Source: CAYVKM01 sp964452045 (GTDB lineage Bacteria; Calditrichota; Calditrichia; RBG-13-44-9). From it: a DNA stretch of 15,785 bases. Where the stretch lies: contig CAYVKM010000085.1 in assembly GCA_964452045.1 (NCBI GenBank), positions 1 to 15,785 on the forward strand. The letters run 5' to 3'. The position numbers were made by a program, and so were the translations under genes. This document shows positions 1-7,575 of the stretch, in pieces (within the stretch, counting starts at the first letter, position 1; each line of letters begins with the position of its first letter). The notes beneath the pieces were generated by a model, which saw only the letters and a list, made by a program, of their open reading frames with translations, was not told the origin of the DNA and made no database searches.

Positions 1-520
1 CAATTCGTGGACCGGCATTCCCGCTGGGTTGAGATTTGAGATCATCCGGATTTGCGTGAATGATGATGCCCCGGCCAATGATGTCATGTGTACCGCTAAA
101 ACTCATCAGATGATCAACATATTCCAGATGGGCATGTCCGTTTTCATCGGCAGTTAAATTACCCATGTCACCCACATGTCTGGTGGCATCATCCGGTCCG
201 CCGTGCGGTTTGCCCTCGGGATTAAAATGACCACCGGCCGAAGTACCGTCAATGGCGCTGCAATCACCGTATTCATGTATATGAAAACCATGTTCACCTG
301 GGGTTAAACCATCCACATCCGCTACAACCTTAATACCATCGGCAACCTTGCTGAAAGTGACAATACCGTGAACAGTACTTCCGTTCAACGGGTGTAAAAC
401 AGCGATCGCTTTGGTTACCATCGCCTCAGTGTTGCTTTGTGTTTGCTGATTGGAACATCCGTTTGATAAAGCAATCAAAAAGGTGGATAAAATAAAAATG
501 ATTTTAAAAGACTTGAACAT
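1..520 (-). CDS. sodC: Cu/Zn superoxide dismutase, lipoprotein-type, 3' end cut off by the window edge
   Basis: Dismutates superoxide outside the cytoplasm. The gene starts at ATG 518-520 and reads leftward with no stop before base 1. It gives 173 complete codons; families of this type usually end about five residues later (…GPRIACGVI), so only the last few residues are missing. An N-terminal hydrophobic segment (residues 6-18) ends in SNGC, an imperfect lipobox with Cys22. The mature domain has all metal ligands: copper H80, H82 (in HIHEYGDC), H98 and H155; zinc H98, H106, H115 and D118. C87 would pair with a Cys beyond the edge, and R172 matches the active-site arginine. AAAGGA lies about 9 bases before the start. 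It is divergent from the BON gene, with 348 bases between them. Family assignment is very secure; lipid attachment is inferred. Confidence 0.95.
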   Translation of the reverse strand, partial: MFKSFKIIFILSTFLIALSNGCSNQQTQSNTEAMVTKAIAVLHPLNGSTVHGIVTFSKVADGIKVVADVDGLTPGEHGFHIHEYGDCSAIDGTSAGGHFNPEGKPHGGPDDATRHVGDMGNLTADENGHAHLEYVDHLMSFSGTHDIIGRGIIIHANPDDLKSQPSGNAGPRI

Positions 521-868
521 GAATACTATCCTTTTTTAAATCCGTCAAAAATGTTTTGGCGAATGTTCTTCAATTGACTTGCTGAAATAATTTTTATTCT
601 GAAAATGAAGATTTGATGAAGAATAAATGAAATGTTTTTTTCATGAGAAAAAATTAAAAATTATTTCTAAACCTCTTTCTAATATGAAACAAACCAGGAT
701 TCTGAAAGGGATTGTTACTCCAGCTCAGCTTCATATAATCTTCATCTTAAAGTTGAATAATCATGAAGAAATATTTTGATAAAAGAGGAATCAAGTTGGC
801 ATTTAATCAGATAAAGAAATTAAAAAATTACCTGAAACAGTTTGTTTTAGAAAAAGAGAGGGAAAATC
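521..868. other. Divergent intergenic region between sodC and the BON gene
   Basis: This AT-rich spacer should hold promoters for both flanking genes, but I find no convincing -35/-10 or TAnnTTTG box. It contains a low-stability hairpin, TTTTTTC (636-642) and GAAAAAA (647-653) around an ATGA loop. GATGAAGA near 616-623 is repeated in inverted form (TCTTCATC) near 739-746. Neither has a recognised role. A 39-codon Lys-rich reading frame (763-882) overlaps the BON start but has no ribosome binding site and is not called. Confidence 0.5.
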
Positions 869-2359
869 ATGAAATATCATAATCCTATTTTACTGGGTGC
901 AATTTTGTTTTTATTTCTGTCGCTCATAAACGGTTACTCCCAGGAAACTCCCGGTGATGAAACCATTAAAGACTGGGTGGAAAATGCATTTCAATATGAT
1001 ACCAGGATTCATGAACCGGATATAATTGTTACGGTAAATGAAGGTATTGTCACGCTCACTGGTACGGTAAAAGATCTGGCAGAAGAAAGTTTTGCTGTGC
1101 GGGAGACCGAGAAAATAACCGGAGTTATCGGGGTTATTAATAAATTGAAAATTCTCTCCGGCAGACGTACCGATCAGGAAATAGCCCAGGATGTGCAGCG
1201 ACGATTCGCAAACAATCCTCTCCTCAAAGATAAAAATATTGAAGTGACCGTAACCGGGGGAAATGTTCAGTTGACCGGGCAGGTCAACTCCATTTCCGAA
1301 TTGCAGGAAGCAAAGTTACTGGCCAGCGAAGTAATGGGTGTGGTCTCCGTGAACAATGCCTTGCAGATTAATTATCCCTCTGTAAGAACGGATCAGGAAA
1401 TTGAGGAAGATGTGAAATCATCCTTGCAACGGGATGTATACCTCACCGGCATGCCTATAGATGTTTCCGTGAGTAATGGACTGGTTACCCTGAGTGGCAA
1501 GGTTTCAAACCTTTTTCAAAAGGTGAGAGCCGGTAATGATGTAAACTGGATCTGGAATGTCCAGGGACTGCAAAATAATATTCAGGTGAAATGGTGGGAA
1601 GATCAGGGAGTACGGAAGGAATTACCCACCCCCACAACCGATCAGATAAAACTGAATATTGAAAATGAGCTGTATCAGGATCTGCGGCTTAAAGACCCAT
1701 TTACCATAAATGTAGATGTGTCGATGGGTAATGTGAGCCTGACCGGTACTGTGGCATCCTACCGGCAGAAACAATTAGCTGCCAGGGATGCGTTGAATGT
1801 GGTGGGTGTGATCGGGGTAAATAATTTATTGGAAATTCAGCAGGAGGCACGTCCGGATGAGGCCATTCAAAAGGATGTGCAATCCAATATAAATACCGAT
1901 AATGCCCTGGCCGGGCAGGATATTATTGCTTCTGTTGAGGAGGGCACTGTTACCCTGACCGGAAATGTTGAAACAACTTATCAGAAATTACACGCCGGCG
2001 ATGTTGCTTCCCAGGTAGCCGGGGTCCAGGGTGTCGTCAACAAACTGGATGTGAATTGGATTTTGGATTACGCGGACAGCACTTTACAGCAACGGATTAA
2101 AGACCGGCTGTTACAGGATTCGGAAACTAACTGGGTGGCAGATATGATAAATGTTGATGTGCAGAATGGTGTGGCGGTTCTCACCGGTGAGGTCAATTTC
2201 TGGTCCCAGAGAATGGAAGCTGCCAGAATTGCCTATATGACCGAAGGTATAGATAGGGTGGAAAACCGCATTACCATCCGGGATGTCAATTTCCCGGAGC
2301 AGCAGTGGTATAATCCACACACGGATTATTTTGATCATTATCTATTGCCTGGCTTTTAA
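869..2359 (+). CDS. Exported protein with six tandem BON domains
   Basis: BON domains are small alpha/beta modules that bind phospholipid or act as periplasmic assembly and stress factors (OsmY and its relatives); here six are strung together. A signal peptide (hydrophobic 7-20, cleavage probably after NGYS-24) is followed by repeats at about 30-95, 102-167, 173-241, 256-324, 328-395 and 404-471. Each repeats the core pattern 'V-x-x-G-x-V-x-L-x-G-x-V' (for example NEGIVTLTGTV, VTGGNVQLTGQV, SNGLVTLSGKV) and most end in 'V-x-G-V-x-x-V-x-N'. The C-terminus is a short aromatic tail (WYNPHTDYFDHYLLPGF). There is no transmembrane anchor after the signal peptide. GAGAGGG lies 6 bases before the ATG. 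A hairpin follows at 2377-2406. The precise role is unknown; envelope stress or scaffolding is inferred from the family. Confidence 0.9.
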   Translation: MKYHNPILLGAILFLFLSLINGYSQETPGDETIKDWVENAFQYDTRIHEPDIIVTVNEGIVTLTGTVKDLAEESFAVRETEKITGVIGVINKLKILSGRRTDQEIAQDVQRRFANNPLLKDKNIEVTVTGGNVQLTGQVNSISELQEAKLLASEVMGVVSVNNALQINYPSVRTDQEIEEDVKSSLQRDVYLTGMPIDVSVSNGLVTLSGKVSNLFQKVRAGNDVNWIWNVQGLQNNIQVKWWEDQGVRKELPTPTTDQIKLNIENELYQDLRLKDPFTINVDVSMGNVSLTGTVASYRQKQLAARDALNVVGVIGVNNLLEIQQEARPDEAIQKDVQSNINTDNALAGQDIIASVEEGTVTLTGNVETTYQKLHAGDVASQVAGVQGVVNKLDVNWILDYADSTLQQRIKDRLLQDSETNWVADMINVDVQNGVAVLTGEVNFWSQRMEAARIAYMTEGIDRVENRITIRDVNFPEQQWYNPHTDYFDHYLLPGF

Positions 2360-2376
2360 TTGTGAATTTCAGGTAA

Positions 2377-2406
2377 AGCTGCCCTTGACCAATTTTCGGG
2401 GCAGCT
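2377..2406 (+). terminator. Candidate hairpin terminator after the BON gene
   Basis: Perfect 8-bp arms AGCTGCCC (2377-2384) and GGGCAGCT (2399-2406) enclose a 14-base loop, starting 17 bases after the BON stop codon. The tail (ATTTCCTAT) is a poor T-tract, so termination may be leaky. It could also be an mRNA-stabilising hairpin between the BON and ATPase genes. Confidence 0.55.
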
Positions 2407-2573
2407 ATTTCCTATAAGAACTTCTTCCACATCAATACGCTGGACCTCAAAGTTTTATCTGACACAATATTATGTGAGGAATAAGGCTTCATAAAACCTT
2501 CATATTAGCCTCTTAAAATTGCTTAAAAAGCATTTTCAATATCGACAAGGAAAAACCTAAATGGAGAAGAAGA

Positions 2574-5015
2574 ATGAATTCGGCCAAAAATGAAGTTGAA
2601 GTCGATCGGGTAAAAGTAAACCAGATTCTCGACAGCTTTAAATCGGGCATGTCCGGGCTTTCCAGCCAGGAAGCCGAGCAAAGGCAAAAGGAACATGGTT
2701 TTAATGAAATTGCGGAAATGAAGAAAAATCCCTTACTTAAATTTCTGGCTTACTTTTGGGGACCAATCCCTATTATGATAGAGGTTGCCGCAGTTCTTTC
2801 CCTGTTCGTCCACCACTTTACGGATTTTATCATTATTATGGTCCTGTTGTTAATGAATACCCTGGTTGGCTTCTGGCATGACCGGAAAGCGGACAATGCC
2901 ATAGAATTATTAAAGGAAAAGCTTGCCCCTTCTGCCCGGGTATTGCGCGATAAACAGTGGAAAGTTTTGCCGGCCCGGGAACTGGTTATGGGAGATATTA
3001 TCCGACTTCGTCTGGGAGATGTTGTCCCGGCGGACGTTAAATTAATCGAGGGCGATTATCTGGAGTGTGATGAATCTGCGCTCACCGGGGAATCTATGCC
3101 AGTGGAAAAACTTTCCGAAGATGAAGCTTATTCCGGGTCGGTTATTGCCAGAGGCGAGATGACTGCGGTAGTCTCCAAAATCGGTATGGATACGTTCTTT
3201 GGAAAAACGGCCAAATTGGTGGAGAGTGCCAGAACAAAAAGTCATTTTGAGCGGGCCGTGATCCGGATTGGAAACTTCCTGATCATTATGGCCGTATTTC
3301 TGGTCTTCATCATTATGATTGTTGCGTTATTCCGGCAGGATAATCTGATGGAAGCCCTTCGCTTCGCCATGGTGTTAACCGTAGCTTCCATACCGGTTGC
3401 ACTTCCGGCCATACTCACCGTTACCATGGCCATCGGCGCAATTAATCTTTCCAAGAAAAAAGCCATCGTCAGCAAGCTGGCGGCAATAGAGGAACTGGCA
3501 GGGGTGGATGTCCTTTGTTCGGATAAAACGGGTACGCTTACGCAAAATAAATTGACCATTGCTGAAGCCATTCCAGCAGACGACTTTGCTAAGACGGATG
3601 TTTTACTTTACGCAGCCCTTGCCTCCCGAAAAGAGGATAATGATACCATTGATAATGCGATTTTGCAGGCCACAGATAAAGATAAAAGTGTGGCTGAAAG
3701 GATTTCTGCTTTTAACCAGGAAAAATTTCATCCGTTTGATCCGGTGATAAAAAGGACCGAAGCGCAATTGGTTGATCCTAAAGGGAAGCACATTAATGTG
3801 AGTAAAGGGGCTCCCCAGGTCATTTTTGAGTTGTGCAAGAAAAACCTGAGTAACGGTGACCTGCATCTGGAGAATAAAGTAAATGATTATGCCAAGATGG
3901 GTTACCGGATGATTGCTGTGGCTAAGAATGGTGGACCGGAGAGTTGGCAATTAGTTGGACTGATTCCGCTCTATGATCCACCAAGAGAGGATTCTGCCCA
4001 GACGATTAAAGATGCCATTGCTATGGGTGTCGAGATAAAAATGGTCACCGGGGATAATGCTGCCATTGCCAAACAGATTGCCAGTAAACTGGGATTAAAA
4101 CCAAATATTCTTCAGGCAGCAGAATTAAAAAATAAGCCGACTCATGAACTTGAGGATCTGGTTGGTAAGGCAGATGGATTTGCCGAGGTTTTTCCCGAAC
4201 ACAAATTTTCCATCGTTCAAATATTGCAGAAATTAAAACATATTGTTGGCATGACCGGTGATGGTGTGAATGACGCACCGGCATTGAAGAAAGCGGATTG
4301 CGGGATCGCCGTGGCCGGGGCAACAGACGCCGCGAAATCAGCCGCTTCTATTGTCCTCACTTCTCCCGGGCTTTCGGTGATTATAGACGCCATTAAAGAA
4401 AGCCGGAAAATATTTCAGAGGATGAACAGTTACTCCATTTACCGAATCGCCGAAACCGTAAGGGTGCTTTTCTTTATTACTGTGACAATTCTGGCTTTTA
4501 ATTTTTACCCGGTTACTGCGGTCATGATTGTTCTGCTTGCTCTGCTAAATGATGCACCGATTATGGCAATCGCCGGGGATAATGTGCACTATTCTCAGCA
4601 ACCGGAAAAATGGAACATGAAAATCGTCTTGGGACTGGGTACGTTATTAGGGATAATTGGAGTCATATCCTCCTTTTTCATTTTCTATATCGGAAAAAAT
4701 GTTCTGCATTTAAATCGGGATGTACTGCAGGCGTTTATCTTCCTGAAACTGGCCGTAGCCGGACATCTGACTATTTTTATTGCCCGGACCCGAAAATTTT
4801 TCTGGTCTATTAAACCTTCAAAGGGGTTGCTCTGGTCAGCAATTCTTACTAAAATATTAGCGACCTTCTTCGCGGTATATGGTTGGTTCATCTCCCCAAT
4901 TGGCTGGAAATTAGCAGGAATCGTTTGGGGATATGCCATCGCGGCTTTTTTTATTACAGATGTGGTGAAGCGTTATTTTTATAAATTCTTTATTGAATCT
5001 AAAGATAGTTTGTAA
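2574..5015 (+). CDS. P3A-type (plasma-membrane H+-ATPase-like) P-type ATPase
   Basis: ATP-driven cation pump of the inner membrane, most likely exporting protons. At 813 aa it has the full P-type set: actuator TGES (171-174), phosphorylation site D317 in DKTGTLTQNKL, nucleotide-binding KGAP (411-414), MVTGDN (490-495) and hinge TGDGVNDAPA (561-570). P3A-specific features are the M4 motif IPVALPA (273-279), the M5 stretch YRIAETVRVL (623-632) and M6 LLNDAPIMAIAGDNV, whose D660 aligns with the proton-binding Asp of plant and yeast pumps. Four C-terminal hydrophobic segments follow (M7-M10). There is no long regulatory C-terminal domain like the plant one. GGAG lies 7 bases before the start. The HEAT-repeat gene follows after 54 bases, probably co-transcribed. 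Proton specificity is inferred from the subfamily; Na+ or other ions are not excluded. Confidence 0.93.
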   Translation: MNSAKNEVEVDRVKVNQILDSFKSGMSGLSSQEAEQRQKEHGFNEIAEMKKNPLLKFLAYFWGPIPIMIEVAAVLSLFVHHFTDFIIIMVLLLMNTLVGFWHDRKADNAIELLKEKLAPSARVLRDKQWKVLPARELVMGDIIRLRLGDVVPADVKLIEGDYLECDESALTGESMPVEKLSEDEAYSGSVIARGEMTAVVSKIGMDTFFGKTAKLVESARTKSHFERAVIRIGNFLIIMAVFLVFIIMIVALFRQDNLMEALRFAMVLTVASIPVALPAILTVTMAIGAINLSKKKAIVSKLAAIEELAGVDVLCSDKTGTLTQNKLTIAEAIPADDFAKTDVLLYAALASRKEDNDTIDNAILQATDKDKSVAERISAFNQEKFHPFDPVIKRTEAQLVDPKGKHINVSKGAPQVIFELCKKNLSNGDLHLENKVNDYAKMGYRMIAVAKNGGPESWQLVGLIPLYDPPREDSAQTIKDAIAMGVEIKMVTGDNAAIAKQIASKLGLKPNILQAAELKNKPTHELEDLVGKADGFAEVFPEHKFSIVQILQKLKHIVGMTGDGVNDAPALKKADCGIAVAGATDAAKSAASIVLTSPGLSVIIDAIKESRKIFQRMNSYSIYRIAETVRVLFFITVTILAFNFYPVTAVMIVLLALLNDAPIMAIAGDNVHYSQQPEKWNMKIVLGLGTLLGIIGVISSFFIFYIGKNVLHLNRDVLQAFIFLKLAVAGHLTIFIARTRKFFWSIKPSKGLLWSAILTKILATFFAVYGWFISPIGWKLAGIVWGYAIAAFFITDVVKRYFYKFFIESKDSL

Positions 5016-5069
5016 ATCTTTGAAATTATTTCCTGATATGGATTAGCAAACGTTACCCGGAGTATAAAA

Positions 5070-5630
5070 ATGGATAAAAAGACCTACCATGATAAATCCC
5101 AAAAAGGTACTGAAAATCAAAAGATCATCAAGGAATTAATTAAGAATTTAGGTAATTCGGACGGAGTTATCCGGGAAAGAGCCAGGAGGAAATTGGTCAG
5201 CATCGGACCATCGGCCATAGATTATCTGGCAGAACTGGTCTATACCAAAAATGAAATGTTGAGATGGGAGGCGGTAAAAACCCTGTCCGAAATTGTAAAT
5301 CCGGTGGCAATTCCTCTTTTGATTGACGCTCTGGAAGATGATAAAAGCAGCATTCGCTGGCTGGCAGCGGAAGGACTGATAATGCTGGGTAGAGAAGCGG
5401 TAAAACCACTTTTGGAAGCTTTGGTTAACCGAACCGATTCGGTTTTTATCCGGGAAGGAGCTCATCACTTCTTCCATGATTTGCGAAATTTTCTGCCCGA
5501 TCTGGACCTTAGTGAGCTTCTGCGTATTCTTAAAAGCAGTACGGCTGAGCATCAGCTCCAGCTGGCTGCTGGTGACTTACTTGCCAATTTAAAAGCAAAA
5601 AATAGTACCAAGGGGAGTAGCAAGAAATAA
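5070..5630 (+). CDS. HEAT-repeat (PBS-lyase-like) protein
   Basis: A soluble 186-aa alpha-helical solenoid, probably a protein-protein interaction adaptor. The repeats lie at roughly 20-48, 52-78, 79-107 and 108-140, with the typical 'R-W-x-A-V-x-x-L' and 'I-P-L-L-I-D-A-L-x-D-D-x-x-x-I-R-W-L-A-A-E-G-L' pattern and helix-ending 'A-V-x-P-L-L-x-A-L'. The N-terminal 20 residues and the C-terminal KNSTKGSSKK are charged and probably disordered. There is no signal peptide or catalytic motif. CGGAG sits 8 bases before the ATG. It follows the P3A ATPase by 54 bases on the same strand, so it may regulate or scaffold the pump; that is an inference from position only. No clear terminator follows. Confidence 0.8.
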   Translation: MDKKTYHDKSQKGTENQKIIKELIKNLGNSDGVIRERARRKLVSIGPSAIDYLAELVYTKNEMLRWEAVKTLSEIVNPVAIPLLIDALEDDKSSIRWLAAEGLIMLGREAVKPLLEALVNRTDSVFIREGAHHFFHDLRNFLPDLDLSELLRILKSSTAEHQLQLAAGDLLANLKAKNSTKGSSKK

Positions 5631-5734
5631 TTGCAGTGAGCAAATAATTTTTAAAATATGTCTGGAAATAAAGTTCTATCCTGTAGGGAAAATATGGGCG
5701 TTCTTCAAAAAGTCCTTTGTTTCTAAATATTTTG

Positions 5735-5796
5735 ATATAACGTTTAGGTTAAGCTTTGAGTGTAGTTGAGAGTCAGCTTGATGGCCTAGTTAGAAT
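5735..5796 (-). repeat. attC: Integron attC recombination site at the 3' end of the FRG cassette
   Basis: Read on the minus strand the site is R'' ATTCTAAC (5796-5789), a 9-base spacer containing the L'' half, AAGCT (5779-5775), a 19-base loop, AGCTT (5755-5751), a 9-base spacer and R' GTTATAT (5741-5735). The right half, GCTTAACCTAAACGTTATAT, closely matches the classical form (GCTTAAC…GTTAGAY). TAAC pairs with GTTA, AAGCT pairs with AGCTT, and the two spacers are both 9 bases. One extra base (G5780 on the plus strand) is extruded next to the L stem, as in known attC hairpins where it directs strand choice. R'' begins 4 bases after the gene's stop codon, the usual position. Integrase would cut between 5741 and 5740. 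Recognised from architecture by eye, not by a covariance search. Confidence 0.82.
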
Positions 5797-6553
5797 TTAT
5801 TTATAAATCATTTTTAAATTTCCATGAAATATACGTTGTTAGACCTTGTAAATCCGGAAATAGAGTGCGATGATTTATACCAAGTATACTTAGATCTCTC
5901 AACATTTCCATTTTTACCGATTTAGGAATGTATATTTTTAATAAATGATGATAATCACCTTCATAGAATCTATCATCTTCTAAAGGAACAAAATTCGCAC
6001 TTTCTTTTGGGCTAGGAAATAATGTAAAACAACCTTCTTGCGCAACGATTCTTTTATCGATCATATTGGGAAAGAATGGAATTACATAATCTACATCATT
6101 AAATTTAGTAGATTTATCAACAATGTTTAAATACCAGGTAGGTTGCAACGCTAATAATGTGCCACCTTTTTCATCTATCTTATCACAAACAGTAAAAAAT
6201 AATGCTTTTAAAGGATTAGTTGTCCAATCTAGAAGTCTTGTTGGCATTCCGTAGTGCTGTGACAATACTAACCAATCGATGTCATTTTGTGGGGGTTTAT
6301 CAATATAAGTTACTGCATATTTTTTAAATTCTTCTAACATGAATGATTCAAGTCTTTCCCATGTATCGGACGGTTCAGAGTGGTCAAACATTCGACCTAT
6401 TTTGGGGATTAGATTCCATTCTTCATCAGAGTGTCCTCTAAAGAACTCGAATTGTTTATTCTCTTTTAGAAAAATTAAAATATCATGAAGTGTTGATAAC
6501 TCTCTTTCCTCATATATGGTTTTGTTTATCTTTTTCATAATCAAAAATTCTAA
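5741..6553 (-). mobile_element. Single integron gene cassette carrying the FRG-domain gene
   Basis: An 813-base unit in minus orientation: cassette start TTAGAAT (6553-6547), 8 further bases, the ATG of the FRG gene (6538), its stop (5801), then attC ending at the G of R' (5741). The R'' box of attC (ATTCTAAC) is the exact reverse complement of G+TTAGAAT, so joining the two ends regenerates a perfectly paired attC in the excised circle. The gene is visibly richer in A+T than both neighbours and lacks a Shine-Dalgarno, consistent with a foreign, promoterless cassette. The flanking bases make the pre-insertion sequence …GATATAA/TATATAGC… on the plus strand. No intI or second typical attC is visible in the window. 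Confidence 0.75.
5801..6538 (-). CDS. FRG-domain protein (cassette-borne)
   Basis: A soluble 245-aa protein of the FRG-domain family, named for a conserved Phe-Arg-Gly motif; its biochemical function is not settled, and I do not assign one. The name motif is F33-R34-G35 in EFFRGHSDEEWNLIPKIGR. The second family block is QHYG (94-97) followed by PTRLLDWTTNPLKALFF (99-115). There is no signal peptide or membrane segment. I choose the ATG at 6538; an upstream in-frame TTG at 6544 would add two residues but has no better ribosome binding site, and neither start has a Shine-Dalgarno. Base use is clearly more A+T rich than in the MscS and HEAT genes on either side. It is the only gene of the attC cassette, so expression may depend on read-through from the MscS operon on the same strand. 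FRG genes recur in mobile and accessory DNA; a defence or toxin role is possible but unproven. Confidence 0.85.
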   Translation of the reverse strand: MKKINKTIYEERELSTLHDILIFLKENKQFEFFRGHSDEEWNLIPKIGRMFDHSEPSDTWERLESFMLEEFKKYAVTYIDKPPQNDIDWLVLSQHYGMPTRLLDWTTNPLKALFFTVCDKIDEKGGTLLALQPTWYLNIVDKSTKFNDVDYVIPFFPNMIDKRIVAQEGCFTLFPSPKESANFVPLEDDRFYEGDYHHLLKIYIPKSVKMEMLRDLSILGINHRTLFPDLQGLTTYISWKFKNDL

Positions 6554-6619
6554 TATATAGCTTAGATCTTAATATTAAGCTAATCCGGAAAAATCAATCT
6601 CCGAAGATCTATTAAGAAT
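6547..6619. repeat. Imperfect nested inverted repeat at the upstream edge of the FRG cassette
   Basis: On the plus strand, ATTCT-AATA…GATCTT (6547-6570) pairs with AAGATC-TATT-AAGAAT (6604-6619), with about eight unpaired bases on one side. Inside lie a CTTAATATTAAG palindrome (6568-6579) and a TCCG…CGGA stem. The outer end coincides with the cassette boundary TTAGAAT (minus). It may be a degenerate attC or a folded secondary integration target; it does not have the canonical 9/9 spacer geometry. Confidence 0.45.
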
Positions 6620-6671
6620 AATCCCCATAATTTTTATTACCCGGATAGCGAAATTACGGCAGCTTGGCTGA

Positions 6672-7553
6672 TTAATATGTCTCCTTAGATAAAGGAACCG
6701 GTAAAGGAGAACGCACATGCAAGTCCCGTTGTGGGAAAGGAATTTCGACCTTATTTTCTCTAAACTTTCTAACAATGGCGCAATTGATGTCCGAGCGGGT
6801 TGCATAGTAACGATAGGGATTATTTAACCAGACCAATAGTCTCATATTCCAGGAAGAATCCCCAAAGCTGGTAAAATAGACTTCCGGCTGCGGTTCGGAA
6901 AGTACACCGCTGTTTTCTTGGGCAACTTCCTTTAGACAGCGAATAACTGTATCCAAATCTGAATTATAGGAGACCCCAACTTCCACATCCAGGCGTACCG
7001 TGGGATCTCCATGCGACCAGTTGATAACCTGGGAAGAAATGAAATCGGAGTTAGGGACAATTATGGTAATATTTTTCAGGGATCGGATTGTGGTGGACCG
7101 CATATTGATCGATGTGACATCCCCTTCGGTATCGCCGACTGTAACCCGGTCGCCTATTTTTATTGGTCTCTCGAAAAGGAGGATTAAACCGGATACAAAA
7201 TTTGAGGCGATATTTTGCAGGCCAAAACCAATACCCACAGACAGAAGTCCAAAAATAAATGCCAAGCCGGTTAAATCCAGACCAATGAATTGAAATGATA
7301 CGATGGCACCGGTAATCATTATCAGGTAATGAATTACCCGGTTTAAATTGTATTTGGTGCCCTGGTCAATTTGAAAGCGGTTCAGAATTCTGTTTAAAAT
7401 AGCGGTTCTCAGTATCTTCGATAACAGAAAGAAAAGCAAAACAACGATAATAAACATCACAATTGAAGAGGGCGTAATCCAGGTCTTGTTCAGTTCGAAA
7501 AGATGATAATGCAGTATCTCATTTATGAATTTGGTAAAACTATTAGTGTCCAT
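6672..7553 (-). CDS. Small-conductance mechanosensitive channel, MscS family
   Basis: Opens under membrane tension to release solutes after hypo-osmotic shock. At 293 aa it has the minimal MscS plan: TM1 about 30-50, TM2 about 73-93, and pore-lining TM3 about 97-127 with the Gly/Ala-rich pattern LLSVGIGFGLQNIASNFVSG and the QN kink at 113-114. The signature ERPIKIGDRV (128-137) follows, then the beta domain (…GDVTSINMRSTTIRSLKNITIIVPNS) and the alpha/beta C-terminal domain with PEVYFTSFGDSS. GAGG lies 6 bases before the ATG. The start is 22 bases after the stop of the coiled-coil gene, and the CaCA antiporter lies upstream of that, so the three probably form one operon. No T-tract terminator follows; only a weak CAGC/GCTG stem is seen. 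Confidence 0.93.
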   Translation of the reverse strand: MDTNSFTKFINEILHYHLFELNKTWITPSSIVMFIIVVLLFFLLSKILRTAILNRILNRFQIDQGTKYNLNRVIHYLIMITGAIVSFQFIGLDLTGLAFIFGLLSVGIGFGLQNIASNFVSGLILLFERPIKIGDRVTVGDTEGDVTSINMRSTTIRSLKNITIIVPNSDFISSQVINWSHGDPTVRLDVEVGVSYNSDLDTVIRCLKEVAQENSGVLSEPQPEVYFTSFGDSSWNMRLLVWLNNPYRYYATRSDINCAIVRKFRENKVEIPFPQRDLHVRSPLPVPLSKETY

Positions 7554-7575
7554 TCTTTGGCCTCAGACTTCCCTT

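Noticed and set aside
763..882. A 39-codon Lys-rich reading frame overlapping the start of the BON gene.
   Set aside because: No ribosome binding site, no recognisable domain, and its composition is what AT-rich spacer would give; the BON start has a good GAGAGGG instead.
5631..5734. Looked for a second attC, an attI or an integrase remnant between the HEAT gene and the cassette.
   Set aside because: No paired R/L boxes and no coding remnant were found; only AT-rich sequence with a short ATTTTTAAAAT palindrome-like stretch.
5735..5796. Reading the hairpin after the FRG gene as an ordinary Rho-independent terminator.
   Set aside because: It has no T-tract, a 19-base loop and two 9-base unpaired spacers, all poor for a terminator and exactly right for attC.
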